From positions 19,803,126-19,867,125 of the forward strand of contig NC_135562.1 of the NCBI RefSeq assembly GCF_964340395.1: DNA of 64,000 nucleotides, given 5' to 3'. The notes below the pieces were generated by a model that was given only the letters and a program-made list of their open reading frames with translations, did not search any database and was not told where the DNA came from. The position numbers and the translations under genes are program-made. Positions 36,096-48,926 of this stretch are shown in pieces. The first letter of the stretch is position 1; the number at the start of each line of letters is the position of its first letter. This stretch comes from Glandiceps talaboti. Taxonomy: Eukaryota > Hemichordata > Enteropneusta > Spengelidae.

Positions 36096-38169
36096 TCAGC
36101 TAATTCTAACCTCATACTCATCTTCACTCAACTCATCTTCATCCAGCTCCTCTATAATGGCTTCACTAAAACCATTTCCTATTTCATCATCAATGTCATC
36201 AATATCAATGTCATCAACATCACCTACACTTACAGCATCTGGTTCTATACCTGGTCTATTACCACAGTTTCTACACCTACACTGTATCTGACAGTAGCCT
36301 TGAGTCCTCCGACACTTGCATGTGTTCTGCATACACCTAGATTTACAGCAACCACATCCCTTTCTTATACTTCTTACATACTCCTCAATCATATCCATAT
36401 TCTCTTTTGTGTCCCATACAACTTCCAATTTCTCATTATCAACACGCCATCCCCAACTTGTCAATGGCTGCAGAATTACATTACCCCTGTCTGCCTGGGA
36501 CCATAGTTGGGACACCCAGCAACAACGCCACCAGTGGTACTCTAATGCCTTATTTGATGGCATAAGGCCATCCTCAGAATCTACCCGAGCCCACTGAACT
36601 TCTTGAACATGAGACAGGAACTTGATGTGCTGTTCTATGGTACTACTTTCACTGTTAAAGATGGAGTACAGTTCCTCAGGTGTACCTAACCGGAAAGCTA
36701 CTGCATGTTTGTGGAAGTACACAGATCCAATCAGCCTATAAAATGCTAAAAGCCCATTAGTCTTACCTAATTCTATATTACTCTCGCTTAGACTTGACAT
36801 TCCTTCTCCCGAGATAAAATGTGCATTTCTATAGAAAGCATCAAAAAACACCTTCTTACCACATCCTCGGAAATATGACACATAATCACACCCACTTGTG
36901 ATGTATAGCATTTGTAAGACATTATACAAATGAGGGACCCGTTGTAAATTAATGTCCCTATCTATAGACCTACGTAGTGTATTCATATCTAAATATAGGT
37001 TATCACATGACCTGGCTCTTAACTGGACATATACCTGTTTTCCTGTATGGACCAATGGTAAACCAACCCAATATGTGTCAGTATCTGGACTATATATCAC
37101 AACAAACTTACACTTAGTACCTTTACAATGTAGTCAGACTCTGCTATCACCCTCTTCATCATATACCTCAGCCCTGTTAACCTCTCCGTGACAGGCAACA
37201 TAACCATGATCTGTTTTTTCTCCATCAAATCCACCCGCAAGGACCAATGACTGGTTAATTAGTGTCTTACCCATGGATACGAATGTTTCAGAAATTAGTC
37301 CGAGCAATTGCCTCTTCTGGTTCCGATCTCGAAGGAACTTTTGCCAACTGCGAGGCAAAGGAGTGTTACAAGTAATAATGGCTTCACACTTACCATCCTC
37401 ATCAGGTTTAGAGCAAGCATCCCGTCTGTGCCTTTCTATTTCTTTAGGGCTTACACCATTTCTCTCGGCATGATCAAACACTATGTGCACTTCCTTTGCA
37501 CCAAAGATGTTAATGTAGTGCAATACCCACCGTTTGTACAAGAATTCAATATAGTCACAGAAAGACTTGTGATATCGTAGTGGAGTGGTGTTGATCATGA
37601 ACATACCCTCAATGACAGCACAGAGATCATTACTTGCCTTAATCTCCCTGGGTAACTCTGTGAGGAATGCTTCACCATACTTGCCCTTTAAAACTTTGGT
37701 CATGTTGGCTTTTAGACCTTTTTCTGGAAGCCCATCTGTAGTACATATTGCCCTAGGTAAAGCTATGAACCTACCCAGTTCTGTAATTGGTGTACAAGAA
37801 GCCTTGCTGGATGCTAACTGACGTCTAAGACATGAAATGACTAGCCTCTGATCTTTCATTTCCCTTCTATGTTTAGAGATACCTACTCTCCTCCTTGAAA
37901 CAGTATTTAGATTCTTTCTTTTCCTGATCTGTTGAGTGGAACCAGCATGTAAGAAGACAGCTTTCAAGTAGTCTTCCATGGTAACTTTACCTATGTCACG
38001 CAGATCAAGCAGGTCCTTTTGTTGTTGTTCTGTTGCTTCCTGATGAGTAAACAAGTGTCGCAAAGGCTTACCTTGTTCAACTAGCGCAGAGTCACACAAC
38101 TTCTCAAAGTACTTCCCTATGTTAGTCTCATCACTGATCATGACAGATGGTTTGGAATATATTGATGTA

Positions 38170-39700
38170 CTTATTATTATTATATACTTTATTGTCATGC
38201 TAAATTTACATGAAATTCGATGTACATTGGCAGGGGGAAATGGAAGAACACACAGAGACTATTTCAACTTACTTTACCTACATACATATAGATAAACACG
38301 CGTCAGGCTGCTACTGATTCAATAGATGGATTGACCTTGGTACAAAACTGTGCTTAAATCTATTTGTGCGAGAACGTGGAACCCGAAGGCGACGACCACT
38401 TGGAAGATATTCATACTCTGTATGAAGTGGATGATTAGGATCTTTCATTATTTTATCCGCCATCTTAATAACTTTATCTTTGTACACCACAGAGTTCTGA
38501 GCAGGTTCATCATGGCTGTCATCAAGTAACTTTTTACAGATCTTTCTAGGGCGATTGAGGTCTTCTTGGAGATGGTTTGATAGCAGATCATAGAAGGCTG
38601 TGTTAGCATAGTTAATAACAGACGATATTGTTGAGTTGAAAAACAGAGCAATTACGCTTGAACTTACATTTAACTTTCTCATTGATCTTATATAATACAT
38701 TCGTTTGTTTACCTTTCTCAATTGATTTTCTACGTGCTGTGCGAATGACAATTTGCAGTCGATCATACAACCTAAATATGGATATGATGACACTCTCTAC
38801 CTTCATATTATTGATCGCAACTGGTTGTTTTTCATTTTGTCTTCTTCTAAAGTCCAATACAAGCTCTTTCGTCTTTGACACATTAAGATCTAAATAGTTA
38901 TCATTACACCAGGTGTTAACAAAATCAATACACTCAAAATATTCACGATCGTCATCGCTCGAAATAAACCCCACAACAGCTGAGTCGTCTGCATACTTCT
39001 CAATCATTGCCCCCTCAGTGTCCCATGCTAAATCATTTGTATACAAAACAAAAAGAACAGGTGACAACACACAACCCTGAGGTGCTCCTGTATTAATTGT
39101 AATAGTGCTTGATGTTTCGAAGCTGGTGCGAACATACTGAGATCTTCCGGTCAGATATTCTAATATCCATAATTGTAGATAATTAGGAACATTGAGCACA
39201 TTCAATTTATTTAGCATTAAATGAGGTTGTATCGTGTTGAATGCTGAGAGTAGTCAATGAACAAGACTCTAACTGTATTTGACGATTTAATATCTAGATG
39301 CTTAGTTGCACGATGTACTAGTGTGCAGATTGCATCGTCAGTCGAGCGGCCAGATATATACGCAAATTGCAGAGGATCGAAATGGTTCTGAATATATGGC
39401 ATGAGCAATTCTAAACCCACTCGTTCAAAACATTTGGAGATAATAGACGTTAAAGTGACTGGACGGAAATCATTATCTACCCGCGGTAGTTGCTTTTTTG
39501 GGACTGGTATTATCTCCCCAACTTTCCATGGTGACGGAAAAATACCTGTAGATAAGGATAACTCAAACACATAGTGAATTATATAGAGTAGACTATCTTT
39601 ACAATATTTAAGGAGTCTACCACTGATTTTGTCCGGACCAGGTGCTTTATTCACCCTTGACTGTCTGGCAGGATATAACTGAGTCTTAATATTCTGTAGT
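38170..39700 (-). mobile_element. CR1/L2-like LINE fragment inserted in the multidomain gene
   Basis: RT blocks on the minus strand: NKAPGPDKISGRLLKYC, FRPVTLTSIISKCFERV, FIDYS (then a frameshift), INTGAPQGCVLSPVLFVLYT, KYADDSAVVGF (Y-A-D-D), YLDLNVSKTKELVLDF and, after a second frameshift, YPYLGCMIDCKLSF. The stop is at 38311 and the 3' tail reads GACAATAAAGTATA then (ATA/ATT)n near 38170. It is 5'-truncated, starts at the palm, and joins the host frame without a stop at its 5' side. Confidence 0.92.
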
Positions 39701-42700
39701 ACCTTAGCCCGAAATGGTAAATAGTGAATGTACTTACAAAGAGCTTCCTGCACAGTGGAATTCATAACAGCTTTGACATCTTTGTTGATACACATCTCGT
39801 GTGCCTCATCTAGAGCTACTGATGAGTACATCTTACCTCTTATGCTGACAGCAAAGGCTCCATCCAGAAGATGTTTGTGTAATGATTCTGGTAGTGTAAG
39901 TACTTCTTTCAAATGATGGCTTATTATCTTCAAGTATGTTGTTCTGTCCATTGCATGAAATAGTGGGCACATTTCCTTTAAACTAGCTACCCTTAGATTC
40001 CAGTTTCTCCCCCTCACTCCTAGATAAAGACCTATGTAAGCTAGCATATCATTATGTATGAACCTGTTCCACAGTTTGAATGTATTACTTACTTCTACTT
40101 GGCTGTCTATGAAAGCATCAAACTCGACATGTGACTTACGGATTTCATCTCCTAGCTCTGATAAATTGACAGTTATTCCTATGTTCGAATCCTGATGAGC
40201 TTCTATTCTGGTTTTGACCATATCTATAAGTTCAAGACTAACCTGGTTTCCTGAATTCTGTTTAAGAAACATATCATACTGGACCCTGTACATACCTTCC
40301 CATACCTGGAGCAAGAACTGGTGAGTCTTGTCAAAGCTCGTACAGGCAGAGACACTCTGTAGGGTTCTTCCCCTGTGAAACATACTGGCTAGATCTTTTA
40401 AGCCGGCATCCCAATAGATCTTCATTAGTGTCAACTGGTAGTTTTTCAAAGTATGCCAATCCCCTATGAATGGGATTACCCACCTTAGTGCATCACCATA
40501 ATAAGTCTTCAATTTCATTAGATAGTCACATGTCTTTCCATCCCCAACTATGACTAAATACACTAAATGCTTACCAACTTGTAACAGCTCATGAAGATAA
40601 TCCATTACCTTCAATAGTTTCTTTGCTATCGGCTGGATCGTCTAGCACAGCAATATAGTAAATACATGATTCTTCAGGAGACGAGTCATTGATGGTTGAC
40701 ATGAAAACTTCCAGTCCTGGCAAGTACAATGGAGGGTCTCTCCTAGAGGCACTTACTTTTTCAGCAATATACTGGTATGTGTATGACGTAAGTGTTGATA
40801 GTTCATGTTGTTCTTCTGTTGTAAGTTGGAACTGTTGGAGTGACAATGGTGCAACATTCCAAGTTATCCCCCTTGCTGAAGGTCAACATTGTTGGGATAC
40901 AGACTGAGCACCATTGGCTTTGGAATGGCTCTTTCGAGTTGCCTGGTCTTTGTTGATTTGTTCTCTAACTTACTTTTATCTCCGAACTCATACTGTCCAA
41001 TAATACTGGAAAAGTTGTATTCTGGGCTTTTGACATCTATGTTTGCCTTACTATGAAGATCTTCTAAAAATACATCACCCACCTTATCCTTGCTTAACAA
41101 TGACCTACCATCAATCATGTGTTCCTGTGATATTAGCAGCTGGTAAGCATTGTGCACCTTCAAAATGTTAATAGTTGGTAGTACATGAAATTGCTCACAC
41201 CTGTGACCATATGTCGCAATATTGATGAGGAAGTTGTTAACTCTGACAAACACCCTAACTACACTGCATAAGGCAAAGGAGGTCATCATAATTTCCAGAT
41301 TACCTACCTCACCACCTTCACGCATTGTGTCAAGTCTGTGCTGAATGTTCTTGAAGGGTCCCATACTTTCATCGAGTAGGGATGTCAAATGCTCTTCAGG
41401 TAATAAGCTTAGATACTCAACAGAATCACCAAGGAGATTACTTACACATTCTCTTAGAGCAGCCACTAGAATAGTTTGTTCTTCCTGGAGCCTGGAGCTG
41501 TTGACTTCACCATTTATTGCCCTATGACAGACCTTCAAATTATAATTAAAGTGTGCAGCAATTGCACGATAGAAGCTGTTTCCATCTCGCACACAACTTA
41601 CCACTTTTAGTTGGTGACCCTCTGAAGAATCAAGAGATTCTTTGTAGAACTGAGTAGTTAAGTCACTTTCACTAAGCTGAACTGTCCTTGGTAAAGCATT
41701 AACTGCCTGAATTGATGTTCCATGAAAACTTCTTTGTTGTTGTGCAGCAGTTACAGCAGCATAGCTACTCAGTTTGTCTATGTTATCAACAGATAGGGTC
41801 ACAAAAGCATTGCTCTTCCATGGGAGACCACTCTCTAACTTACCCTTACATATTTCAGTAACATGTCGTTGGTGTGTGTCCTTTGATGTTACAAGTCCAA
41901 ACCTGTTTAGAATTTCTACACACTCTCTACTGGAATTGGTGTATTTATCAACAACAACATCACAGAGTGCTAGATGGCATGGATAGTTGCACTGGTCATT
42001 GGTGGTAAATGCCATGCATGAAAAGATGAAGAGACGTCTAAGTATATGATTTCTATTCAAATCTTCACTATCATACAAACCTTCCACATAGTGCTTTCCC
42101 CATTCAAATGAATCACTATTGTAGAATTCTCTTTCTTCTTTTACACCGAAAGTTAATCTTGTAATGAAATTCCATATAATAGGATCTATATCTTTCACCT
42201 CTGACATAAAATCTATGCTATCTACCTGTACCACTTTACTTTTGGCTATTTGAGATTTGACATACTTACTCAGGCTGAGTCTCATTTGAGCCAAGATGGT
42301 ATTCAACTTCAAATGGAAAGCATCACTTGAAGGTGAAGTAAGTTGCTCTATGGTCTGATTTAAGCTAAAAATGCTGTCATCCTGTTGTTTACTCATACCT
42401 TTGTATCCTGCACAGACAACATGCAGACAGACCTCTAAATCAGTACCAGTTCTATACAGGAGTGTGCCAAGTGATTTGTTAGATGCAACATGAGAACAGA
42501 TAAAGGGTTTTAGTGCCAGACTAATACGACTCAGTAACCACTGTGCAGACTTCTTGATATTCAAGTCACTTACATTACATTCATATCCATGTTGGCTAAT
42601 CACAAGTGAGACATAGTAGTTATACTTCCCCAGAAGTTCTGACAACAAAAGTACCTTGTCCTGCAAAAGAATGTCATTACCTACAAACCTGATGACTACT

Positions 42701-43601
42701 GCCAAACTGTATGACACAACATCATCGATAGAACTACAGGTGTTTGTTTCGTGTATGGTTCTAGTAGGGTTTTAAGGTAACTTTTGGACTTGGCTTTGGC
42801 ATCATCGTCACTCCTGGACCACCTGTACACGCTTGCTCTACAACAACCCCACAGAAATGAATGTTTTCCTACCTCTAACTTCAGCTCATCCAAGTGTTTT
42901 GCCATCCCCTTAGACTTGGTATACTCTGCTAATATTTCACTAGCCAAGTACCTACTACCTGAAGTAAGAGAACTATCACACAGTGTACATCTTTCTGGCC
43001 TGGTGGTAAAATTCCAAAGCCTATTATAGTGAACATGGCACAGTTTAATAACCTCTGTATCAATGTCCTGGATCTTAAAGCACTGCCGGATGTTATCTTC
43101 AGTTGCAAATCTACATGTATGTATTCTTGCCATATCTCACTCAGAATTTAGTATCAAGCACTTACCCTTGTCAACTTTTGCTTTCTTTGATATGGGTTCA
43201 TCGCTATTCTCATTGCTAATAATCCGTTTAAACTCAACTTCACATCTCCTACAAATACATTCATCATCTCTAATATTGGGGTGCTTGTTATGAATTAAAT
43301 TGTAAAATTCTGGATACTTGCCATGTTTCTGTGACAAATGGAAATATGTTGTTGCAGGATGTGGTGTACGACCCAGCACACATGGTCCACATTTTCTTAA
43401 GGGGTGAATGTCTGCAGCTAACAATGACATGGTGAAGACAATCCACAACCAAAAACCAAGCAAGCACACAAGCAACAATACAACCGTAACTCACCACTCA
43501 AAACTATAACCGTTCTTAATTAACCTTATCAATGTTATAGGCAAATTGCAGAAACTATATAGTGCTGAAAACTGTAGTTCTATGCAAATTACAATAACTT
43601 T

Positions 43602-43890
43602 AATGGTAACTACACTAAATCTACAATGGTAACTACACTAAATCTATACTACTAAATCTACAATGTAATCTTAACTACACTAAATCTACAATGGTAACTA
43701 CGCTAAATGTATACCACTAAATCTACAATGTAATCTTAACTACACTAAATCTACAATGGTAACTACACTAAATCTATACTACTAAATCTACAATGTAATC
43801 TTAACTACACTAAATCTACAATGGTAACTACACTAAATCTATACTACTAAATCTACAATGTAATCTTAACTACACTAAATCTACAATGCA
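43602..43890. repeat. 65-bp minisatellite
   Basis: About four 65-bp units of AACTACACTAAATCTACAAT-type sequence, each itself made of shorter CTAAATCTA motifs, in intron 1 of the multidomain gene. Degenerate copies go on to about 44100. Confidence 0.95.
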
Positions 43891-44664
43891 ATGTATACTA
43901 TAAGTAAAGTATAAAAGTATAAAACTCTACAATTTAATTTTACAATGTAACTACACTAACCCTACAATGCAAACTACACTACCTCTGTAAATTCTAATTC
44001 TACAATACTAATTACATTACACTACTACCTAGACAACTAAACTAGGCTAGCTACCTGAAGTATACACTATGTGATGTAAACTAAATCTACAATGCCAACA
44101 ACACTAAATCTGAATAAAACACTTATATTTAAATGGTATGTACCTTTTAAATGAGCTTGTCACAGCACCCAGGTAGTAGTAAACACCTGCAAGATTAAAC
44201 AATTTTTTTTTTAATTATACATTTAACATCACAATTCTTATATCATAGAAGAAACGCATGCTCACCACAAATTATGTAATCAAATTAGGAAAAGACATGT
44301 TAGACAAAATAAAGACCCACTTGACATCCATATGGCCACTTTAAAAAGAAATTTAAGAAAACAGTCGCCTCTACAATTTTATGGCAATGTGGATTATTAA
44401 ATACATCATTTTCACTTACCTTCACAGATAATAAACTTTCTTGGCCGCACTTGGCTGATTTCCTTGGGGGAGGATGATTGATACTGATGAGATGACATTC
44501 TAGTGTATGATTGAAGAATTGGCCACCAATAAAAAATAAAGATAAATCGTGTCAGTTGTACTTGTAAAAAGTGTCTTAGTGTTAGCATTCAATTCTACTG
44601 AAAACCAATACGGATTTGAGATAACGCAGCACTCCACAATCCTAACATCGGATTCGTTCATCAG

Positions 44665-44680
44665 CCCCCCCCCCCCCCCC
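44665..44680. repeat. Poly-C run
   Basis: Sixteen C in a row upstream of the multidomain gene start. Confidence 0.95.
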
Positions 44681-46242
44681 GTCCAATAATCGATAATGGC
44701 GGGAAATATTAATTAACGATCGATAATGGCGGGAAACCTATCAACTCAATGTTTCATACCAGAAAATGTCACTAAATGCGTTTACACAAATAATATCAAA
44801 ATGTTTGGTAAATGTCTTGTATGGAAAAAAATAGGCAAATTAATATTACACTAATTAACGACCTTGCAAGATATTTATGCCTGATCACAAAACCATAATA
44901 TGTCGATCAACTGATACCTATACACAAATATCCATGGTACATGGTGTACCGTGTCGTCCGCCCATGATGATCGATAAGGTAAGCCTGATTCAAAATCATG
45001 TAAACCAGTGGAATGGTCGTGAACCAAAGCGAAATTTCACAAATTACATAACAAACAACTCAAAATTATACCTGGATATATGGCATGTCATAGTTGTGTT
45101 TAGGACGCATTTGTTAACGCAAAATATCGACCCGATAATTACTGATTTTATTTGCGTAAATGGCGATACAACTTTTCGTTGGATTTAATTCAAAACACGA
45201 AGATAATAATAATGATAATAATAATAATAATAAGTTTATTTCACCAAGAATAAATGTACATGTTCATGAACTAGTGGAACTAATCGAGTCTCTGGCCCTG
45301 AATACATACACTTGTTAAATGAAAGCAGTAAATTTTGCCATCTTATATACATTAGATATACATTAAATATATTTACAGTGTCAACAAAGACTGAAACTTA
45401 CATTAGAAAGAAAAAATATGATACAGGATTTTCACTATACTGTGTTCAAAAGATAATTTTTAAGCGACTTTTTAAATAAATCGACCTAGATTTACAAAAT
45501 ATCTACATAAAACCAATGAAAATTTATCAATGTACTAATCTAGCTTGTACACAAACATTACAAATGCAGGATGTCTCAAATACGGACGGATGCTAAAGTG
45601 ATAGTACTCACCGGTCTGACCCCGGTCCAGGCCATCTTGTGACTGTAGTAAACATGCGCGAAAAACCTGCGCAAGTGAATTTAACGGTCAAATCGCGTAC
45701 CTGTGTTCCGACTGCATATTACACTTACACATGTTACATGCACTCTCAGACAAATGAAACGTACCGTACTACATAAAACCTTTTAATGAACTACTCATTT
45801 AATACTAAAACTAAACAAAGAGTTGAATATAATAGGAAAACGACATTGTGAATTGAATATGTGTAGAAGAAATAAAAAAAAACAACGTATTTACAAGAAA
45901 GATGACGACGTTGTGGACAGCTGATAAAAACGCACTGCTGTCATGGTTGCATCTTTAAATAGTGTTCACTGACATGTAATTTACATGTCAGTAAATGTAA
46001 TCAAATTGTATCAATGTGTACAAACGATGTGTCCACAATTTAGCCACTCAATGGGAAAAAAAATTAAGTTCAGAAAAATGAAGTAAGGCCTAGGGGTTTC
46101 TGTTTCATTGCACGGCTGTCTGCTGCTTTTCTGTGTAAACTACGGAGCAAACAACTGGGTAGGTTCACAATCAGGCTGCGACTCTTGCCATAACAAACAC
46201 CGAGAAAACATAGCTGCCACTTCGCCGTGCGATGATACCGGT
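44681..46242. other. No gene supported; LINE 3' tail and small palindrome
   Basis: 45203-45290 read on the minus strand gives TTGGTGAAATAAACTT followed by a (ATT)n tail, a LINE-type 3' end. ACTGACATGTAA-T-TTACATGTCAGT at 45968-45992 is a perfect palindrome. The 104-codon + frame at 44877 has no recognisable motif. Confidence 0.5.
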
Positions 46243-46464
46243 TCACGGGGGCCATCGTTTTCTTTTCAGTGTCAATCTTAGCATCGTGTAATATCTCGGT
46301 TCTGTAACTGCTTCATAAGGGATGTTCAACTTGAGTTTGTGCCATGCATTCCGGAGAGTGTCTGCTGTCAATGCATTCCAGGATTCCGAAGCTGAAAAAG
46401 TTTTACACCTTTGATAATGTTTATTGGAAAAAGAAATGAAATTCCTTTCACTTCTGACCGACAA
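46243..46464 (-). pseudogene. Possible pogo/Tigger-like transposase scrap
   Basis: ESWNALTADTLRNAWHKL resembles the AW..V...TI.NCW segment downstream of the DDE domain in pogo-type transposases. Only some 70 residues are open and no DDE motif is present, so the assignment is weak. Confidence 0.22.
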
Positions 46465-46531
46465 TCATCTTTTCGGTATTACAATCAATGGTCAACAATG
46501 CCGCAACAGATATAGAGCTAAATTTCTTGCA

Positions 46532-47353
46532 TTAATCCTTACGGATTAGACTGGGATGCAGGTAGTGGAACTTTCTGGGTGGTGTGCAAGACAGAATGAG
46601 ATGGCACGGTTTCTTATGAGAAGTTGATGTGTGTGTATAATTTGAGTAATTGATTGATTCTGTAGATGTGTGAGGTAATACTGAATAAGAGTGGTCTGCA
46701 ATAACAGCTGAACGACAAACAGAAAAGGGCAACACATGCAGAAAACCAGATGCTTTGCCCTTACTTCTCATCATCTCCAATTTGTACCTTAGTTTGTGGA
46801 CACGCTCTGCATTGTTTCCTCTTAGATAAGCCTTCCTAGGATCAGTATGTGTGTGTTTGCTTATTTTTCTGGTCTTCTTGTCTGCTTGGTGTTTCTTAAA
46901 AACAGCTTTGTGTATGGGTACATTTGGTAGTTTAGATTTCCTAGATGGTATATTCCATTGTTGTGGTCTTGAAGGGCAAGAGATTGACTGGTAACGTGAT
47001 TGATTTGTCTTCGAAAATTCTGTTAGTCCATACAACAGTGCTGCCACATGACAACATATTCCAGACAAACCTGTTATGCATGTACAGTATGCAGACTGGA
47101 TCATGTGATTTGACTTTCTGATTGAGATGTATGTATCATATGGTGACGTCCTCATGGACGGCAGTATAGTAGCTTTAATGTAGATGAAATAAGATTCATC
47201 TGACATAGGGTGATATTTCACGGTCTGAAGATGACCTGCACAGTACAGTCGGTAACCTTTGCCAAACTGCTTATCAGTGCCCTTTGCCTTGTCTCTCAAA
47301 TGGGGTTGATTAACAAGAAAATGCCACATGGAACTGAAATTGACATCTGGTAC
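46532..47353 (-). CDS. SWIM zinc-finger exon of an ISL2EU-type second gene
   Basis: The exon starts after a CTCAG acceptor (47353) in frame (VPDVNFSSMWHFL). AYCTCITGLSGICCHVAALL gives the SWIM pattern C-x-C-x(n)-C-x-H, preceded by YIKATILPSMR. A basic stretch (KKHQADKKTRK) follows. In ISL2EU elements the second gene combines SAP, SWIM and a YqaJ nuclease; here the YqaJ part is absent and the tail drifts into non-conserved sequence before the stop at 46532. Together with the SAP exon at 27177-27315 it suggests scattered remains of such genes. Confidence 0.6.
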   Translation of the reverse strand, partial: VPDVNFSSMWHFLVNQPHLRDKAKGTDKQFGKGYRLYCAGHLQTVKYHPMSDESYFIYIKATILPSMRTSPYDTYISIRKSNHMIQSAYCTCITGLSGICCHVAALLYGLTEFSKTNQSRYQSISCPSRPQQWNIPSRKSKLPNVPIHKAVFKKHQADKKTRKISKHTHTDPRKAYLRGNNAERVHKLRYKLEMMRSKGKASGFLHVLPFSVCRSAVIADHSYSVLPHTSTESINYSNYTHTSTSHKKPCHLILSCTPPRKFHYLHPSLIRKD

Positions 47354-47761
47354 CTGAGAATGAAAGAAGAAACAGTTATAATTTAATGGTTTGATTCTGT
47401 AGTATGACTGAAAACAAGCTAGCTTGATATAGAATATACAATATGTTCCCTATGGATCCCTCACCTGTGAATCCAAAGTAAATCCTCTTTCTCGTTCTAC
47501 CATGGGAACATCAAACAACGTAGTAGAGAGAGATTATAACTTTTCAAGTTAGCTAGGTTTCATTACCAGTTGTGCAAAGGTTATATTTTAGCAAGTATTA
47601 ATGTTAACCCTGAGTTGTGGGATCATAAGGAACTCTTTCCAAGACTGTTTGCCATTTTACCTTTCCAAAATTATTTTCTACACAAACCTACCCCTGTAGT
47701 TCTAGTAAAAAGTACTGTAACATTGCAAATAGTAAAATGGATTTGACTCTTTATTTCAGCT

Positions 47762-47893
47762 TATGTAAATAGGTTTCAAAAGTTTCCGACTTTTTGCCTG
47801 CAAATGACGAAGTTTTTATAGGTGATTAAAGATTTGTATGACATTTTTGACAAAAGTACCATATTAATAACGAAAAATTGATTTTTTTGGAAA
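47762..47893 (+). repeat. Left terminal inverted repeat, 132 bp
   Basis: Pairs with 59530-59661. Contains CCGACTTTTTGCCTGCAAAT and TGACAAAAGTACCA. Confidence 0.97.
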
Positions 47894-48848
47894 TCTGCAA
47901 TGAGCTTTTTGCTTCGGGAGTCTTCGGAAAATGACGTCACTGCCAGAACACGATCGCCGCGTCCATTTTTTTAACCATGCCTGAACGTTGTGTGGTAGGG
48001 GGGTGCTCTGCAACCAGAACCGAAAATTTATCTTTACACCGTTTTCCGAAGAACTCGTCAACAAAAAAAAGCTTGGGAGAAATTTGTGTCTTCTACAAGG
48101 TGTGATTGGAAAGGTGCTTCGGACTCCAGCGTAGTCTGCTCGCAGCATTTTACGGAGAATGATTTTGTTCCCAGTCCCACAGTGGACATAAAAAGCAAGT
48201 GTGGGTTTCGTGTTCGGTAAGTGTAAACTAAAAATCCTACTTTTGTGCACCTAGGTTATTATTCATTGTGTACTGCATTTTTATAAGCTTGGGTTTTAAT
48301 AAGTTGTATGATAGACCGGACAATGTTACAATGCATGTATAGTGTGGTTGAAGGAACAGTTCAAACTTGTCATGTACATGGCACACGGGGTAGACGGGAA
48401 CATTTCAGTTCGATCGTTCAGGCAACATTGATATCGACTCCCTTTTCCAACGACCAACTCGACTCCTCGGTCTCAAGATTTATAGCATTACTTTACATTT
48501 ACTTTTACTAGTCTCTAAGTCTAAGCAATGTGCCAGTGTATTGTAGAGTCTCGTAGCGTGGCACACAACGTGCATGTATCAAAGAATGATAATATCGACA
48601 GTATTTCCCAGCAGCAAATCAAGATGCGTTTAAACTAGTCTATCTCTCGATCGACTTGACTGTTTTTATTTCTGGTTTTAGTCGTCGCATCGACAGCTAA
48701 CTAGAGACATGTAGCTGAATAAGCTAATGTGAACAGATGTATAAAGATGGATGAATGATGTATTGTATGATAAGTACAATGTCCAAAGCAAAATCTTGAT
48801 GGCCTAAATAATAAATATTATAAAAGTACTCCCGAAACTTGTTGGAAA

Positions 48849-48926
48849 AGGGCGCCAAGATGACGGTCGGCCCAGATGGTTTGAGAAAGGGCGCCAAGAT
48901 GACGGTCGGCCCAGATGGTTTGAGAC
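48849..48926. repeat. 39-bp tandem duplication
   Basis: Two identical copies of GGGCGCCAAGATGACGGTCG... in intron 1 of the transposase. Confidence 0.95.

Larger units (their letters stand above)
36096..44498 (-). pseudogene. Large multidomain element gene: fingers, OTU-like, RNase-H-like, FEN1/PIN-like, CXC
   Basis: Exon 1 is 44498-44420 (MSSHQYQSSSPKEISQ...), joined in phase to 43411 onward. Then: Cys-rich finger (KCGPCVLGRTPHPATTY, CICRRCEVEF); second Cys block (CRFATEDNIRQCF, CTLC); a helical region with FGLVTSKDTHQRHV and VTLSVDNIDKLSSYA; an OTU-like segment near 41580 (VSCVRDGNSFYRAIAAHF); an RNase-H-like segment (LVIVGDGKTCDYLMKLK, PFIGDWHTLKNYQLTLMK); after a LINE insertion, a FEN1/PIN-like part (IVFDHAERNG, EEGDSRV, YSPDTDTYWVGL, TSGCDYVSYFRGCGKK); a tesmin-type CXC domain at 36260-36365; and an acidic tail. 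Breaks: TGA at 43137-43139 and 37134-37136, frameshifts near 42715, 40865 and 40610. Similar multidomain ORFs recur in invertebrate genomes. Its terminal repeats were not found. Confidence 0.8.

Noticed and set aside
43137-43139. Selenocysteine at the TGA between Cys motifs
   Set aside because: The gene has frameshifts and another TGA at a Trp position, and no SECIS-like hairpin was noticed.
44877-45188. 104-codon + open frame
   Set aside because: No recognisable motif, no splice partner and surrounded by repeats.
45609-45632. Tiny minus-strand first exon (MAWTGVRP then GTGAGT)
   Set aside because: Good start context and donor, but eight codons without a downstream exon are not enough.
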